Source: Rhodospirillales bacterium (GTDB lineage Bacteria > Pseudomonadota > Alphaproteobacteria > Reyranellales > Reyranellaceae). From it: DNA of 52,545 nucleotides. Every line of letters starts with the position of its first letter. Positions within the stretch are counted from its first letter, which is position 1. The stretch spans positions 1 to 52,545 of the forward strand of contig JACPOB010000042.1 of the NCBI GenBank assembly GCA_016185145.1. Direction: 5' to 3'. The notes below the pieces were generated by a model. The model did no database searches, was not told the DNA's origin, and was given only the letters and a program-made list of their open reading frames with translations. Shown piece by piece: positions 8,265 through 16,351 of this stretch. The position numbers and the translations under genes were made by a program.

Positions 8265-9479
8265 GTGGATCAGTCGGTCTCTCCCCCTGTTGCCCCCTCC
8301 GTGGCAAGAACGGTCTCGACACCGGCATCTCCGGCCCCCGCCGCCTCCCCGCCGCGCATCGCCGTGCCGTCGCGTCCATCGATCTGGACGGCCGGCCGCG
8401 GCCGCCTGCCGATCCGGCCGCGGACGCTCGCCATCGTCGCCGTGGTGCTGGCGGCGCTCACCTATGGCGGCCGCGAGCTCTATCTCCGGTTCACGCACAT
8501 CTACGAGTACGATGCGCGCGTCACCGCCGACATCGTCACCATCTCCAGCCGCGCCGACGGCTGGGTCGTCGACATGCCGGTGCGCGAGGGCATGCGCGTC
8601 GAGGCCGGCCAGGTCGTGGCCAGGATCGACGACCGCGCCGCCAAGCTGAAGAGCGATGCGCTGAAAGCCCAGATCGACGGCGTGCGAGCCGAGCGCACGC
8701 GGCTCAGGGCCGAGCGGCGGCTGACGCTGAACCAGGCCGATGCGCTGGCCAGGACGCGCGCCTCGATCGTGCAGGCGCGCGACAGGGCGGTGGCGGCGAC
8801 GAAGTCCGACCTCGACTTCGCCAAGACCGAGCTCGAGCGCCAGTGGTCGCTGTTCGAGCGCCGCGTCTCCAACGAGCGCGCGCTGCAGGTCGCCCAGGCC
8901 GCCGTCGAGAAGCTCGACAGCCAGCTCCAGCAGGCGCAGGCCGAGCTCGACCAGGCGCTGAACAGCCTGGAGGAAGCCAAGGTCGAGCAGGAGAAGCTCG
9001 GCGTGATCGACGCGCAGATCGCCGCGCTCGATCACCAGGTCGCCAATCTCGCGGCGCAGATGCACCAGCAGAACGTCGACGTCGAGGACCGCACCATCAA
9101 GAGCCCGATCCCGGCCGTGATCGATCGTACCTTCACCCTGCAGGGCGAGTACGTGCAGTCGGGCCAGCGCATCCTGCTGCTGCACAATCCCGACGAGGTC
9201 TGGGTCGAGGCCAACATCAAGGAGACCCAGGTCGGCCGCCTCAAGCTCGGCCAGTTGGTGGTCGTCTCGGTCGACGCCTATCCCAGCGACCGCTTCGTTG
9301 GCAAGGTCACGCGCATCGGCAGCGCCACCACGGCGCGCTTCGCCCTGCTGCCGACCCCCAACCCGTCCGGCAACTTCACCAAGATCACCCAGCGCGTGCC
9401 GGTGAAGATCGACATGGTCGAGATGCCCAAGCCGCTCACGCCGGGCATGATGGTCGAAGTCGAAATTGACGTGCGTTAA
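8265..9479 (+). CDS. emrA: HlyD-family membrane fusion protein (EmrA-like)
   Basis: A 404-residue periplasmic adaptor that links an inner-membrane pump to an outer-membrane TolC-type channel. A Pro/Ala-rich cytoplasmic N-terminus is followed by one membrane helix (TLAIVAVVLAALTYG, about 54-68). Then come a biotinyl-lipoyl half (GWVVDMPVREGMRVEAGQVV), a long coiled coil (about 120-270) and the second lipoyl half with FTLQGEYVQSGQRIL. The only usable start is GTG 8265; the GGAAGG upstream is distant. It is followed by the pump gene after a 180-base gap that holds a palindromic repeat. Together they form an EmrAB-type system; no outer-membrane gene is present. Confidence 0.88.
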   Translation: MDQSVSPPVAPSVARTVSTPASPAPAASPPRIAVPSRPSIWTAGRGRLPIRPRTLAIVAVVLAALTYGGRELYLRFTHIYEYDARVTADIVTISSRADGWVVDMPVREGMRVEAGQVVARIDDRAAKLKSDALKAQIDGVRAERTRLRAERRLTLNQADALARTRASIVQARDRAVAATKSDLDFAKTELERQWSLFERRVSNERALQVAQAAVEKLDSQLQQAQAELDQALNSLEEAKVEQEKLGVIDAQIAALDHQVANLAAQMHQQNVDVEDRTIKSPIPAVIDRTFTLQGEYVQSGQRILLLHNPDEVWVEANIKETQVGRLKLGQLVVVSVDAYPSDRFVGKVTRIGSATTARFALLPTPNPSGNFTKITQRVPVKIDMVEMPKPLTPGMMVEVEIDVR

Positions 9480-9483
9480 GAGG

Positions 9484-9655
9484 CCTCTCTTTTCCTCCCC
9501 CGTCATGCGGGGGAGGGTAGGGAGGGGGAAGGCAACGAACGTGCTATCGCCGATTGCAGATCAGAATCAGAGCCCGACGATCGCCGTGTCGGAAATCATC
9601 TTTGGGCCTTTCCCCCTCCCGTACCCTCCCCCGTTTGACGGGGGAGGGACGAAGA
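9484..9655. repeat. Palindromic repeat pair (family D variant) between efflux genes
   Basis: CCTCCCCCGTCATGCGGGGG with AGGGTAGGGAGGGGG at the left is matched, inverted, by CCCCCTCCCGTACCCTCCCC and CGTTTGACGGGGGAGG at the right, about 85 bases apart. Each half is itself a hairpin. The right hairpin ends only a few bases before the ATG of the pump gene and could affect its translation. Confidence 0.75.
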
Positions 9656-9659
9656 AACC

Positions 9660-11240
9660 ATGACCGACGACGCCATCCAGACCGCGCAGGTGCTGCGCGA
9701 GCGCTACGGACCCTCCTATCGCTGGCTGGTCACCATCGCCGGCATGGTCGGCGTGGTCTCCATGGTGCTGGCCATGACCACGGTGAACGTGGCCGTGCCC
9801 GACGTCATGGGCGCCTTCGGCATCGGCCAGGACCAGGCGCAATGGATGTCGTCGGCCTACATGGCGACCATGACCGCGGGCATGCTCATCAACGCCTGGC
9901 TGGTCGGCATCTTCGGCGAGCGGCGCATCTTCGTCGGCGCGCTGTTCTTCTTCTCCCTGGGCGCCCTGCTGGGCGGCACGGCGCCGACCGAGCACTGGCT
10001 GATCTTCGCCCGCGTCCTGCAGGGCTTCAGCGCCGGCGTCTCCCAGCCCCTGGTGATGGCCACCATCTTCACCGTCTTCCCGCCCGACCGCCGCGGCATG
10101 GCGATGGGCGTGTTCGGGCTCGGCGTGGTGTTCGCGCCGGCCATCGGCCCGACCCTGGGCGGGCTGATGATCGAATACTTCTCGTGGCGCTACGTCTTCT
10201 TCATCTCGCTGCCGTTCTGCGTCATCGCCGCCGGCATGGGCCTGTTGTTCATGCCGACGCGGCGCATCCCGCGCGAGATCCCGCCGTTCGACTGGCTGGG
10301 CTTCGCCCTGCTCTGCACCAGCCTGTTCGGCCTGATGACCGGCATCGCCGACGGCCAGCGCGAGGGCTGGAGCTCCGACACCATCGTGCTGCGCCTCGCG
10401 GTCGGGGCGCTCGCCGGCATCGGCTTCATCCTGTGGGAGCTGCACACGCCGCGCGCGCTGCTCGACGTGCGCATCTTCACCAACGTCGAGTTCTCCGCCG
10501 CCGCCATGATCGCCTTCATCTTCGGCGCCGGCATGATGGGCTCGACCTACGTCATCCCGGTGTTCGTGCAGACCATCATCGGTTTCACGCCGCTGCTCGC
10601 CGGCCTGATGATGATGCCGGCCGGCATCATGCTCGCCTTCATCTTCCCGGTCGCCGGACGGCTTTCGGACGCCATGCCGGCGTCGGTCATGATCATCATC
10701 GGCCTGCTGCTGTTCGCGACGGGCTTCGCCTGGATGACCGTGGCCGACGTCGACACGACCTTCTGGACCCTGGTGGCCATGATCATGGTCTCGCGATTGG
10801 GATTGGGCCTGATCAACCCCAGCCTCAACGCCTCCTCGCTGAAGGCCCTGCCGGCCGACAAGGTGCGCCAGGGCTCTGGCGTCGCCAACTTCATGCGCCA
10901 GCTCGGCGGCGCTTTCGGCATCAACCTGATGGTGGCTTTCTTCGAGATACGCACGCGCTTCCATGCCGACGCGCTGACCGCCACCCAGGGCTGGGACAAC
11001 CACACGACCGAGCGCCTGCTGCACCAGGTCCAGCAGCTCATGCAGCGCTCCGGCCTGCCGTTCCAGCAGCAGAAGGCGGGCGCGCTGGAATATCTCGGCA
11101 CGATCCTGAACATCAACGCCCAGATGATGGCCTTCTCCGACACCTTCATCGTCGTCGGTGTCGTGGCCTTGCTCGCCGTGATTCCGGCCGTGATGCTGTC
11201 GCGCCAGCAGCGTCGCTCGCGGCGGCTCGCCTTCAGCTGA
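9660..11240 (+). CDS. emrB: MFS multidrug efflux pump, DHA2 family (EmrB/QacA type)
   Basis: A 526-residue, 14-helix proton-driven exporter. The first helix begins about residue 22 (WLVTIAGMVGVVSMVLAMTT). The MFS loop motif between helices 2 and 3 is GIFGERRIF, and GLGVVFAPAIGPTLGG in helix 5 is the antiporter motif C. The partner is the EmrA-like adaptor upstream, so export probably crosses both membranes. The next gene, cbiZ, begins two bases after the stop, so it is likely cotranscribed. Substrates are unknown. No repressor is adjacent. Confidence 0.93.
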   Translation: MTDDAIQTAQVLRERYGPSYRWLVTIAGMVGVVSMVLAMTTVNVAVPDVMGAFGIGQDQAQWMSSAYMATMTAGMLINAWLVGIFGERRIFVGALFFFSLGALLGGTAPTEHWLIFARVLQGFSAGVSQPLVMATIFTVFPPDRRGMAMGVFGLGVVFAPAIGPTLGGLMIEYFSWRYVFFISLPFCVIAAGMGLLFMPTRRIPREIPPFDWLGFALLCTSLFGLMTGIADGQREGWSSDTIVLRLAVGALAGIGFILWELHTPRALLDVRIFTNVEFSAAAMIAFIFGAGMMGSTYVIPVFVQTIIGFTPLLAGLMMMPAGIMLAFIFPVAGRLSDAMPASVMIIIGLLLFATGFAWMTVADVDTTFWTLVAMIMVSRLGLGLINPSLNASSLKALPADKVRQGSGVANFMRQLGGAFGINLMVAFFEIRTRFHADALTATQGWDNHTTERLLHQVQQLMQRSGLPFQQQKAGALEYLGTILNINAQMMAFSDTFIVVGVVALLAVIPAVMLSRQQRRSRRLAFS

Positions 11241-11242
11241 GA

Positions 11243-11923
11243 ATGCCCTTCGCCATCGATTGCACGCCTCCGTTCCTGAAGGTGCGCTTTGCCGAGCCGC
11301 AACGCACGCTGGGCTGGTCGCTGCTTCATCCCGGATTTGCGGTCGTCAGCGATGTCGTCTGGGTCGAGGTTCGCAACAGCGATCTCGGGCCCGCGACCGA
11401 TCCGGCAGCCTTTCTGAGGGCGCGGTTGGCTCAGGCGGGATTGCCGGAGGCGCTTGGTTTCATGACGTCGCGTGACGTCCGCCGCCATCATTCCTGCCGG
11501 CGACGCGCCGATGGCGTCGAGGCGGCCTGCCTGACCACGGTCGGGCTGTCGAATGGCGAGCGAGTCGGGTCCCGCAGGATGCACGGGTCGCACGCCGGCA
11601 CGATCAACACGCTGGTGCATGTCTCCGTGCCGTTGACCGACGGCGCCATGGTCGAAGCGATCTCCATCGTCACCGAGGCACGAACGGCCGCCATCGTCGA
11701 CTCTTGGCGCGGGGAGCGAGGGGCGGCCATCACCGGTACCGGGACGGACTGCATCGTGGTGGCCGCGCCGCATCGCGACGCTCCTCTCGACTGCGCGGGC
11801 CTTCATACCGCGGTCGGCGAGGCGATCGGCGGCGCCGTCTACGACGCCACGCGGACGGGCGCCGAGCGATGGGACCGGGACATGCAACAGCTCGGTCTTC
11901 TCCCGACACCTGCTTTCAGCTGA
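11243..11923 (+). CDS. cbiZ: Adenosylcobinamide amidohydrolase
   Basis: A 226-residue CbiZ-family enzyme that cleaves the aminopropanol-nucleotide side of adenosylcobinamide to give adenosylcobyric acid, allowing salvage or remodelling of foreign corrinoids. Conserved blocks are GFMTSRDV, ACLTTVGLSNGERVG, AGTINTLVHVSVPLTDGAMV, ITGTGTDCIVVAAP and GEAIGGAVYDA. The start at 11243 is two bases after the efflux pump stop, so expression depends on that operon. No other cobalamin-salvage gene or B12 riboswitch is seen nearby, an unusual setting since cbiZ usually sits with btu or cob genes. Confidence 0.85.
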   Translation: MPFAIDCTPPFLKVRFAEPQRTLGWSLLHPGFAVVSDVVWVEVRNSDLGPATDPAAFLRARLAQAGLPEALGFMTSRDVRRHHSCRRRADGVEAACLTTVGLSNGERVGSRRMHGSHAGTINTLVHVSVPLTDGAMVEAISIVTEARTAAIVDSWRGERGAAITGTGTDCIVVAAPHRDAPLDCAGLHTAVGEAIGGAVYDATRTGAERWDRDMQQLGLLPTPAFS

Positions 11924-11930
11924 GGTCGCC

Positions 11931-12332
11931 ATGGAACGGAACATCGTGGGCGTGTGGCGTCTGGCATCGACACGGGCGACCGATCCCGACGGCAAGCCGG
12001 TGGGCGTGCCGTTCGGCCCGCGCGGCATGGGACTGGTCACCTTCACCTCGGACGGGCGAATGATGTCCGTCCTGGTCGACGGGCGCGCCAGCCTGCCCGA
12101 GGGCACGCCGCGGCAATATTCGTCCTACTGCGGCAACTACACCTTCGACGGCGGCATTCTCACCACTGTCGTCGACGCCAACTGCGATCCCGCGCGCTTC
12201 ACCGCGCCCCAGGTCCGCAAGGTGCGCTTCGAGGGCGAGCGCATGGTCCTGACGCCGCCGACGTCGGAGATCGAAGGCGTGAAGGTGACGCGCGAGCTCA
12301 CGTGGGAACGGATCACCGAGACATCGCTTTAA
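11931..12332 (+). CDS. Lipocalin-like domain protein
   Basis: A 133-residue cytoplasmic protein that begins NIVGVWRLAS and continues with a predicted antiparallel beta-barrel: GLVTFTSDGRMMSVL, YCGNYTFDGG, VRKVRFEGERMVLTPP and LTWERI. This is the layout of the lipocalin-like family found beside hydrolases and exporters. It starts seven bases after cbiZ with GAGGTC upstream, probably as part of the same transcript. Ligand binding is a family inference; no enzyme motif is visible. Confidence 0.75.
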   Translation: MERNIVGVWRLASTRATDPDGKPVGVPFGPRGMGLVTFTSDGRMMSVLVDGRASLPEGTPRQYSSYCGNYTFDGGILTTVVDANCDPARFTAPQVRKVRFEGERMVLTPPTSEIEGVKVTRELTWERITETSL

Positions 12333-12368
12333 GTCGTCAGACCGTTCGGCTGCCAGGGGAGACGCACG

Positions 12369-12542
12369 ATGCTGAAGTGGGCGCTGATCTTCTTCCTGGT
12401 CTCCATCGTGGCCGGCATCTTCGGCTTCACCAACATTGCCGCCGGCGCGGCGACCATCGCCCGCGTCCTTTTCTTCATTGCGCTCGCCATCATGCTGGTG
12501 TTCCTCCTCCTCGGGCTTCTGGCCGGCGCGGCGATCGTCTGA
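12369..12542 (+). CDS. DUF1328 small membrane protein (YtjA-like)
   Basis: A 57-residue protein with two hydrophobic helices (about 3-20 and 31-55), starting [20 protein letters not shown] and containing the [15 protein letters not shown] segment typical of the DUF1328 family. AGGGGAGA lies seven bases upstream of the ATG. It follows the lipocalin-like gene by 36 bases. Family function is unknown; members are often stress-linked. Confidence 0.85.
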   Translation: MLKWALIFFLVSIVAGIFGFTNIAAGAATIARVLFFIALAIMLVFLLLGLLAGAAIV

Positions 12543-12619
12543 CGACGATCTTCTGACACGGAGGCGCCCCGTCCGCCGAAGCCTTTGGCGAAGGCGGAAG
12601 GAGGGTCGGCGCAGCATCC

Positions 12620-13825
12620 ATGAAACTGTTCTTCGACGACGCCGAATTCGACGCGCAACTGCAGCGCACGGCCGCCAAGGTCGCCTGCCGCGCCGCCGAT
12701 CTCGGCCAGGTCCTGAGCGTGGCGCACCGCATCACCCCGGGCGACTATGCCAGCTGGTACGCCCAATGGTTCGCCGAGGGCCGCAAGGAGGCCGAGCTGG
12801 CCCGCAGCGAAAGCGCGCGCGGCCGCCATCACAACGCCGGCGAGGCGTGGCTGCGTGCCAGCGAGTATTTCCGCTGCGCCTATTTTTTTTCGCGGCGCTA
12901 TCCGCAGGGCGCCGCCCTGATGGCGGCCTGGCGCCGATGCCGAGAAGCCTTTTGCGCGGCAATTCCAGCTCTGCCGTTCGCGATCGAGCGGGTGCAGATC
13001 CCCTGGCGGCACGACATCCCCCTCGAAGGCTACGTGCTGCGCACCACGAGAGCCGCGGCGGCCCCGACCGTGCTGATGCCCTGCGGCTACGATTCGCCGG
13101 TCGAGGAGTTCTACTCGCTGGGCGGCTACGAGGCCGCGCTGCGCGGCTTCAACGTCGTCGCCTTCTCCGGGCCGGGCCAGGCCGAGATGCTCTACGAACG
13201 CGGCATCCCGTTCCGGCCCGACTTCGAGGCGGTGGTCGGACCGGTGATCGACTTCGTCGAGCGCAGGGCAGAGAGCGGGGCAGGGAGCGATGGCGGCCTC
13301 GACGCCACGCGCATCGCGATCGTCGGCCGCAGCTTCGGCGGTTACCTCGCCCCGCGCGCCGCTTCGCGCGAGCCGCGCATCGCAGCCCTTGCGGCCGATC
13401 CGGCGCAGGCCGACATGGGCGCCGTCCTCGCCCAGCGCTTCCCGCCCGAGTGGCTGGAACTTCTGGAGCGCGGCGATCCCGCGCTGAACGAGAAGATCTG
13501 GGCCGCCTTTCCTGGCATGCGCGGCCAGGAATTCTGGCTCGCGCGGCTGCGCGCCCACGGCCTCGCCACGCCGCTCGAATACTGCCAGGAGATGCGGCGC
13601 TGGACCGTCGACGTCGAGGCGATCCGCTGCCCGGCCTTCATCTCCTACGGCGAAGGCGATCCCACGCAGGTCTCGACCGAAGCCTTCTTCGGGCGCCTGC
13701 CCAATCCCAACAAGCGGCTGGTCGCCTACCGCGACGCCGACGGCAGCGGCGGGCATTGCGAAGGCATGGGACCGACACGCTACTTTTCGGATCTGTACGG
13801 GTGGCTGCGGGACCTGTGGCCGTAG
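12620..13825 (+). CDS. Alpha/beta hydrolase, two-domain (dihydropseudooxynicotine hydrolase / FrsA-like)
   Basis: A 401-residue hydrolase. Residues 1-125 are a helical cap-like N-terminal domain (ASWYAQWFAEGRKEAELA, GEAWLRASEYFRCAYFF), and the rest is an alpha/beta hydrolase core. The nucleophile elbow is GRSFGG with Ser near 238; LMPCGYDS supplies the oxyanion region. The likely acid is in SYGEGDPTQV and the His in SGGHCEGMG. This arrangement occurs in 2,6-dihydropseudooxynicotine hydrolase and related C-C or ester hydrolases. Whether it shares the upstream transcript is unclear (77-base gap). Substrate unknown. Confidence 0.85.
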   Translation: MKLFFDDAEFDAQLQRTAAKVACRAADLGQVLSVAHRITPGDYASWYAQWFAEGRKEAELARSESARGRHHNAGEAWLRASEYFRCAYFFSRRYPQGAALMAAWRRCREAFCAAIPALPFAIERVQIPWRHDIPLEGYVLRTTRAAAAPTVLMPCGYDSPVEEFYSLGGYEAALRGFNVVAFSGPGQAEMLYERGIPFRPDFEAVVGPVIDFVERRAESGAGSDGGLDATRIAIVGRSFGGYLAPRAASREPRIAALAADPAQADMGAVLAQRFPPEWLELLERGDPALNEKIWAAFPGMRGQEFWLARLRAHGLATPLEYCQEMRRWTVDVEAIRCPAFISYGEGDPTQVSTEAFFGRLPNPNKRLVAYRDADGSGGHCEGMGPTRYFSDLYGWLRDLWP

Positions 13826-13843
13826 TGGACACGGGCCATTTGG

Positions 13844-14178
13844 TTAGTCCTCCAAGGCAGCTCGCAGAACAGCGAGCAGCGGCGGAATCTCCTCGGTCGC
13901 CGTCTTCCACAAGATCGTGCGGTCGATGTCGAAATAGGCGTGTACCAGACGGTGGCGCATGGCGACGACACTCGCCCACGGTATCGACGGCATTGCTGTC
14001 CGTGCCTCGGGCCCGAGCTTGGAGGCCGCCTCGCCGATGATCTCGATCGCTCGGGCCAACGCGAACAGCAGCATCCTGTCGCTGTCGAGATCGATGCGTT
14101 GGCGGCGGTGATGAAGCTCCGAACGGCTTCCGCCGCCTCAACCATGTGCCGGACGCGTATCGCATCCTCAGGCTGCAT
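13844..14178 (-). pseudogene. hepT: HepT-like HEPN RNase toxin, frameshifted
   Basis: The toxin half of an MNT/HepT (type VII) toxin-antitoxin system, an RNase acting on tRNA or mRNA. It begins at ATG 14178 as [20 protein letters not shown]. The match then moves to another frame near 14096-14110 and continues as DLDSDRMLLFALARAIEIIG through to TAG. The HEPN catalytic motif R-x4-H-x-Y is present as RHRLVHAY in the second part. A single-base deletion explains the break. Either the toxin is dead, or this is a sequencing error or programmed shift. The start overlaps the 3' end of the antitoxin gene by 11 bases, as in intact pairs. Confidence 0.75.
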
Positions 14179-14470
14179 ATTGGATCTCTGCGGTACGCAC
14201 GACCTCGTCGCGGAAATGGCTGCTGAGATCCGCGGCGGTCCGCAGGTCCACACGTCGGTTGTCGAGCATGGCGGATAGCGCTGCTTCCATTCCCGCCAGC
14301 TTGATGAGGCCAGGCTCCTTGCCCGGCTCGAACTCGACCAGCAGGTCCAGGTCGCTATCGGAGCGGGCAGTGCCCTTGAGTGTAGATCCGAACAGCGCGA
14401 GCCGTCGGATATGATGACGCCGGCAGAACGCGCCGAGTGCGGCTTGGTCGGGAAAGAGGTTCTGGGCCAT
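14168..14470 (-). CDS. mntA: MNT-type nucleotidyltransferase antitoxin (MntA-like)
   Basis: A 100-residue minimal nucleotidyltransferase that would neutralise HepT by adding AMP to it. The active-site motif [18 protein letters not shown] covers residues 28-45, with Gly28-Ser29 and the metal-binding Asp40 and Asp42 intact. The length is typical. It is upstream of and overlaps the hepT remnant in the same operon. With hepT apparently broken, the antitoxin may be a relic or may guard against related toxins elsewhere. Confidence 0.85.
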   Translation of the reverse strand: MAQNLFPDQAALGAFCRRHHIRRLALFGSTLKGTARSDSDLDLLVEFEPGKEPGLIKLAGMEAALSAMLDNRRVDLRTAADLSSHFRDEVVRTAEIQYAA

Positions 14471-14660
14471 CGCGCCTACTCACTGGAAAGACAGAGGCTG
14501 AAAGATTGTGCTCACACGCTCCTCGACGCGCAACCGGCCATGTCGTCTCCGTCAAACTCGCAACTCCCGAGCACCGATCAAACGCGAAGCCACCGGCATC
14601 TTCATTGCGGTTGGCCGCTGCACAGGCATTAGCAGCCCTCTCGCTTGAGGCCGAGCGTGT

Positions 14661-15287
14661 CTACTTCGCCGCGATCCCGCGCAGCACGAGCCTGAGCCCG
14701 CTCAGGAATTCGGCGTCGGGTGCGATCTTGCGCGCGCTTCTGGCGGTCTCGGCGAGCAGCGGGAAGTCCTCGCGCGGCAGCGCCGCGATCATCGCCGTGC
14801 CCTTTCCGCCGAGGGGGCCGAGCTGCTGGAGCTGCACGGCGCCGAAGACGTAGGCGACGATCGCGCGGAACGCGACCGCCCGACGTTCGCCGGCGAACCC
14901 CGCTTCGGCCAGCACGCCGAGCAGCGCCTCGCCCCAGCGCAGCGAGTGGATCGAGGCGTGGCGGCGCGAGAGAAGCAGCGGCGCCACGGCCGGATGCGCC
15001 GTCGCGACGGCATGGGCGCGCACGGCGAGCACGGTCGCCTTGTCGACCCAGCTCCTGGCGCGGCCGACGTCGAGATCGGGGCCGCCCTGGGCCGGATCGA
15101 GCACGTGATCGACCACCAGCGCTTCGAGCTGCTCGCGGCTCTGCACATAGCGGTAGAGCGACATGGTGCCCATGCCGAGCTCGTCGGCGACCGCCCGCAT
15201 CGACAAGCCGTCCGGGCCCTCGCGCTCGATCACTGCGAGCGCCGCTTTGGCCAGAAGGTCAGGGGTGAGGGAGCGCGGCCTGGGCAT
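14661..15287 (-). CDS. TetR-family transcriptional repressor
   Basis: A 208-residue regulator. The N-terminal DNA-binding domain (about 8-55) contains AALAVIEREGPDGLSMRAVA and the recognition helix GMGTMSLYRYVQSREQL. The rest is a helical ligand-binding domain of the TetR C-terminal class seen in TetR and related drug sensors. The start at 15287 (MPRPRSLTP) is preferred over the upstream M. It is divergent from the peroxiredoxin gene; a perfect 19-bp palindrome in the 74-base gap overlaps the expected transcription start of the latter, so it probably represses that gene and itself. Confidence 0.9.
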   Translation of the reverse strand: MPRPRSLTPDLLAKAALAVIEREGPDGLSMRAVADELGMGTMSLYRYVQSREQLEALVVDHVLDPAQGGPDLDVGRARSWVDKATVLAVRAHAVATAHPAVAPLLLSRRHASIHSLRWGEALLGVLAEAGFAGERRAVAFRAIVAYVFGAVQLQQLGPLGGKGTAMIAALPREDFPLLAETARSARKIAPDAEFLSGLRLVLRGIAAK

Positions 15288-15289
15288 GG

Positions 15290-15318
15290 TTGACAGCGTA
15301 CACCACACGCTTTAATTA
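15290..15318 (+). promoter_or_regulatory. Sigma70-type promoter for the peroxiredoxin gene
   Basis: TTGACA at 15290-15295, a 17-base spacer, and TAATTA at 15313-15318. The spacing is optimal and the start site would fall at the beginning of the adjacent TetR palindrome. Confidence 0.55.
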
Positions 15319-15324
15319 AAAAAT

Positions 15325-15343
15325 AAGAGTACAGTGTACTCTT
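15325..15343. promoter_or_regulatory. TetR operator: perfect 19-bp palindrome
   Basis: AAGAGTACAGTGTACTCTT is a perfect 9-bp inverted repeat around one central base. It lies between the divergent TetR and peroxiredoxin genes, 7-25 bases downstream of a good -10 element and 18 bases before the peroxiredoxin ATG. Size and symmetry are those of TetR-family operators. Confidence 0.8.
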
Positions 15344-15361
15344 AAATCACGGAGGGCTGGA

Positions 15362-15976
15362 ATGCCTGAAGCCCGCCTCGTCGTCCCGGGCTCGATCCTT
15401 CGGCCGCGCTTGCTGCAAGACGTGTCGGGCCGCTCCGTCTCCATCCCGCAGGCACCGGGACCGGGAAAGCCGGCGCTGGTGCACCTGCAGTTCCGGCGCT
15501 TTGCCGGATGTCCGGTGTGCAATCTGCATCTGCGGTCCTTCGCCCGCCGCCACCGCGAGCTCGAGAGTGCCGGCGTCCGCGAGGTCGTCCTGTTCCATTC
15601 GCCTGCCGGCGAGCTGCGGCCGCATACGGCGGACCTTCCCTTCGCGGTCGTCGCCGATCCCGACAAGCGGCTCTATGCCGAGTTCGGCGTGGAGTCGTCG
15701 CCACGCGCGCTGCTCGACCCGCGCGCCTGGCTGGCGATCCTGCGCGCGATTGCCTTTGCCGTGGCGGGGATCGTTGCGGGCACGGTTCGTCCGCCCGCCG
15801 CGAAGCCCCATGGCGGGCGCTTGGGCCTTCCAGCCGACTTCCTGATCGCGCCGGGTGGGCGGGTGGTAGCCTGCAAGTACGGCGTGCATGTCGACGATCA
15901 CTGGTCAGTGGACGATGTCCTCGCTGAGGCCCGATCCTGGCGCGAAAAATGTTCGCATGAGCTTGCCGGCGTCTGA
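15362..15976 (+). CDS. Peroxiredoxin-like (AhpC/TSA family) protein
   Basis: A 204-residue thioredoxin-fold protein. The peroxidatic motif is FRRFAGCPVCNLHL with Cys50 and Cys53. LVHLQFRR before it and VLFHSPAGEL and ADPDKRLYAEFGV after it match the AhpC/TSA peroxiredoxin-like group. A hydrophobic stretch (LAILRAIAFAVAGIVAG, about 121-137) is an insertion also seen in this subfamily. GGAGGG precedes the ATG. The partner TetR gene is divergent with a shared operator, so expression is probably induced by a small molecule or oxidant. Peroxidase activity is inferred from the CxxC site. Confidence 0.85.
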   Translation: MPEARLVVPGSILRPRLLQDVSGRSVSIPQAPGPGKPALVHLQFRRFAGCPVCNLHLRSFARRHRELESAGVREVVLFHSPAGELRPHTADLPFAVVADPDKRLYAEFGVESSPRALLDPRAWLAILRAIAFAVAGIVAGTVRPPAAKPHGGRLGLPADFLIAPGGRVVACKYGVHVDDHWSVDDVLAEARSWREKCSHELAGV

Positions 15977-16351
15977 CTGACAGCAGTGCCGGCGCGCTTT
16001 TGGCCACCGACAAGGGCTGGTATGGCTTGTCGACGGACGGCCGACGGGTGGTGCTTTCTGGAGCCCCAAAAGTCGCAACAAAATTGCTTACGTGACTGTA
16101 GTGCTTGACGTGATTGTGTACTATGGTTATGGTCTCTGACGCTCCGGCTGATCCGGAGCGCTCGCTCTTTGCATCGTTTATCTGATCCCATGCTGCGCGA
16201 GCGATGCCGCTCGGGCTGGAAGGAAGCTCGTCCCCCATGCTCCTGATCCAACGGCTTGTGGTTCGGCGTGCCGAACGGTACCAGGCGCGCACTACCGGAA
16301 AGGGCGGAAAGGGCGCTAACCTTCACAAAACCGTAACAAGCCGCCGGAGCC
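15977..16351. other. Intergenic region with orphan promoter and hairpin; no gene recognised
   Basis: No supported gene in 375 bases. TTGACG at 16105-16110, a 17-base spacer and TATGGT at 16128-16133 make a plausible plus-strand promoter. Its start site (about 16140) is at the foot of the hairpin CGCTCCGG-CTGAT-CCGGAGCG (16140-16160). Downstream is only the antisense side of the acyl-CoA synthetase gene. An unknown small RNA is possible but unproven. Confidence 0.3.

Noticed and set aside
8031..9506. 491-codon minus-strand frame opposite the EmrA-like gene
   Set aside because: Leu/Asp/Arg/His-rich antisense frame; the opposite strand has the lipoyl and coiled-coil features of HlyD proteins.
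9567..11024. Long minus-strand frame (about 485 codons, His/Asp/Arg-rich) opposite the EmrB gene
   Set aside because: Composition is typical of the antisense of a high-GC membrane protein gene; the plus strand encodes a clear MFS transporter.
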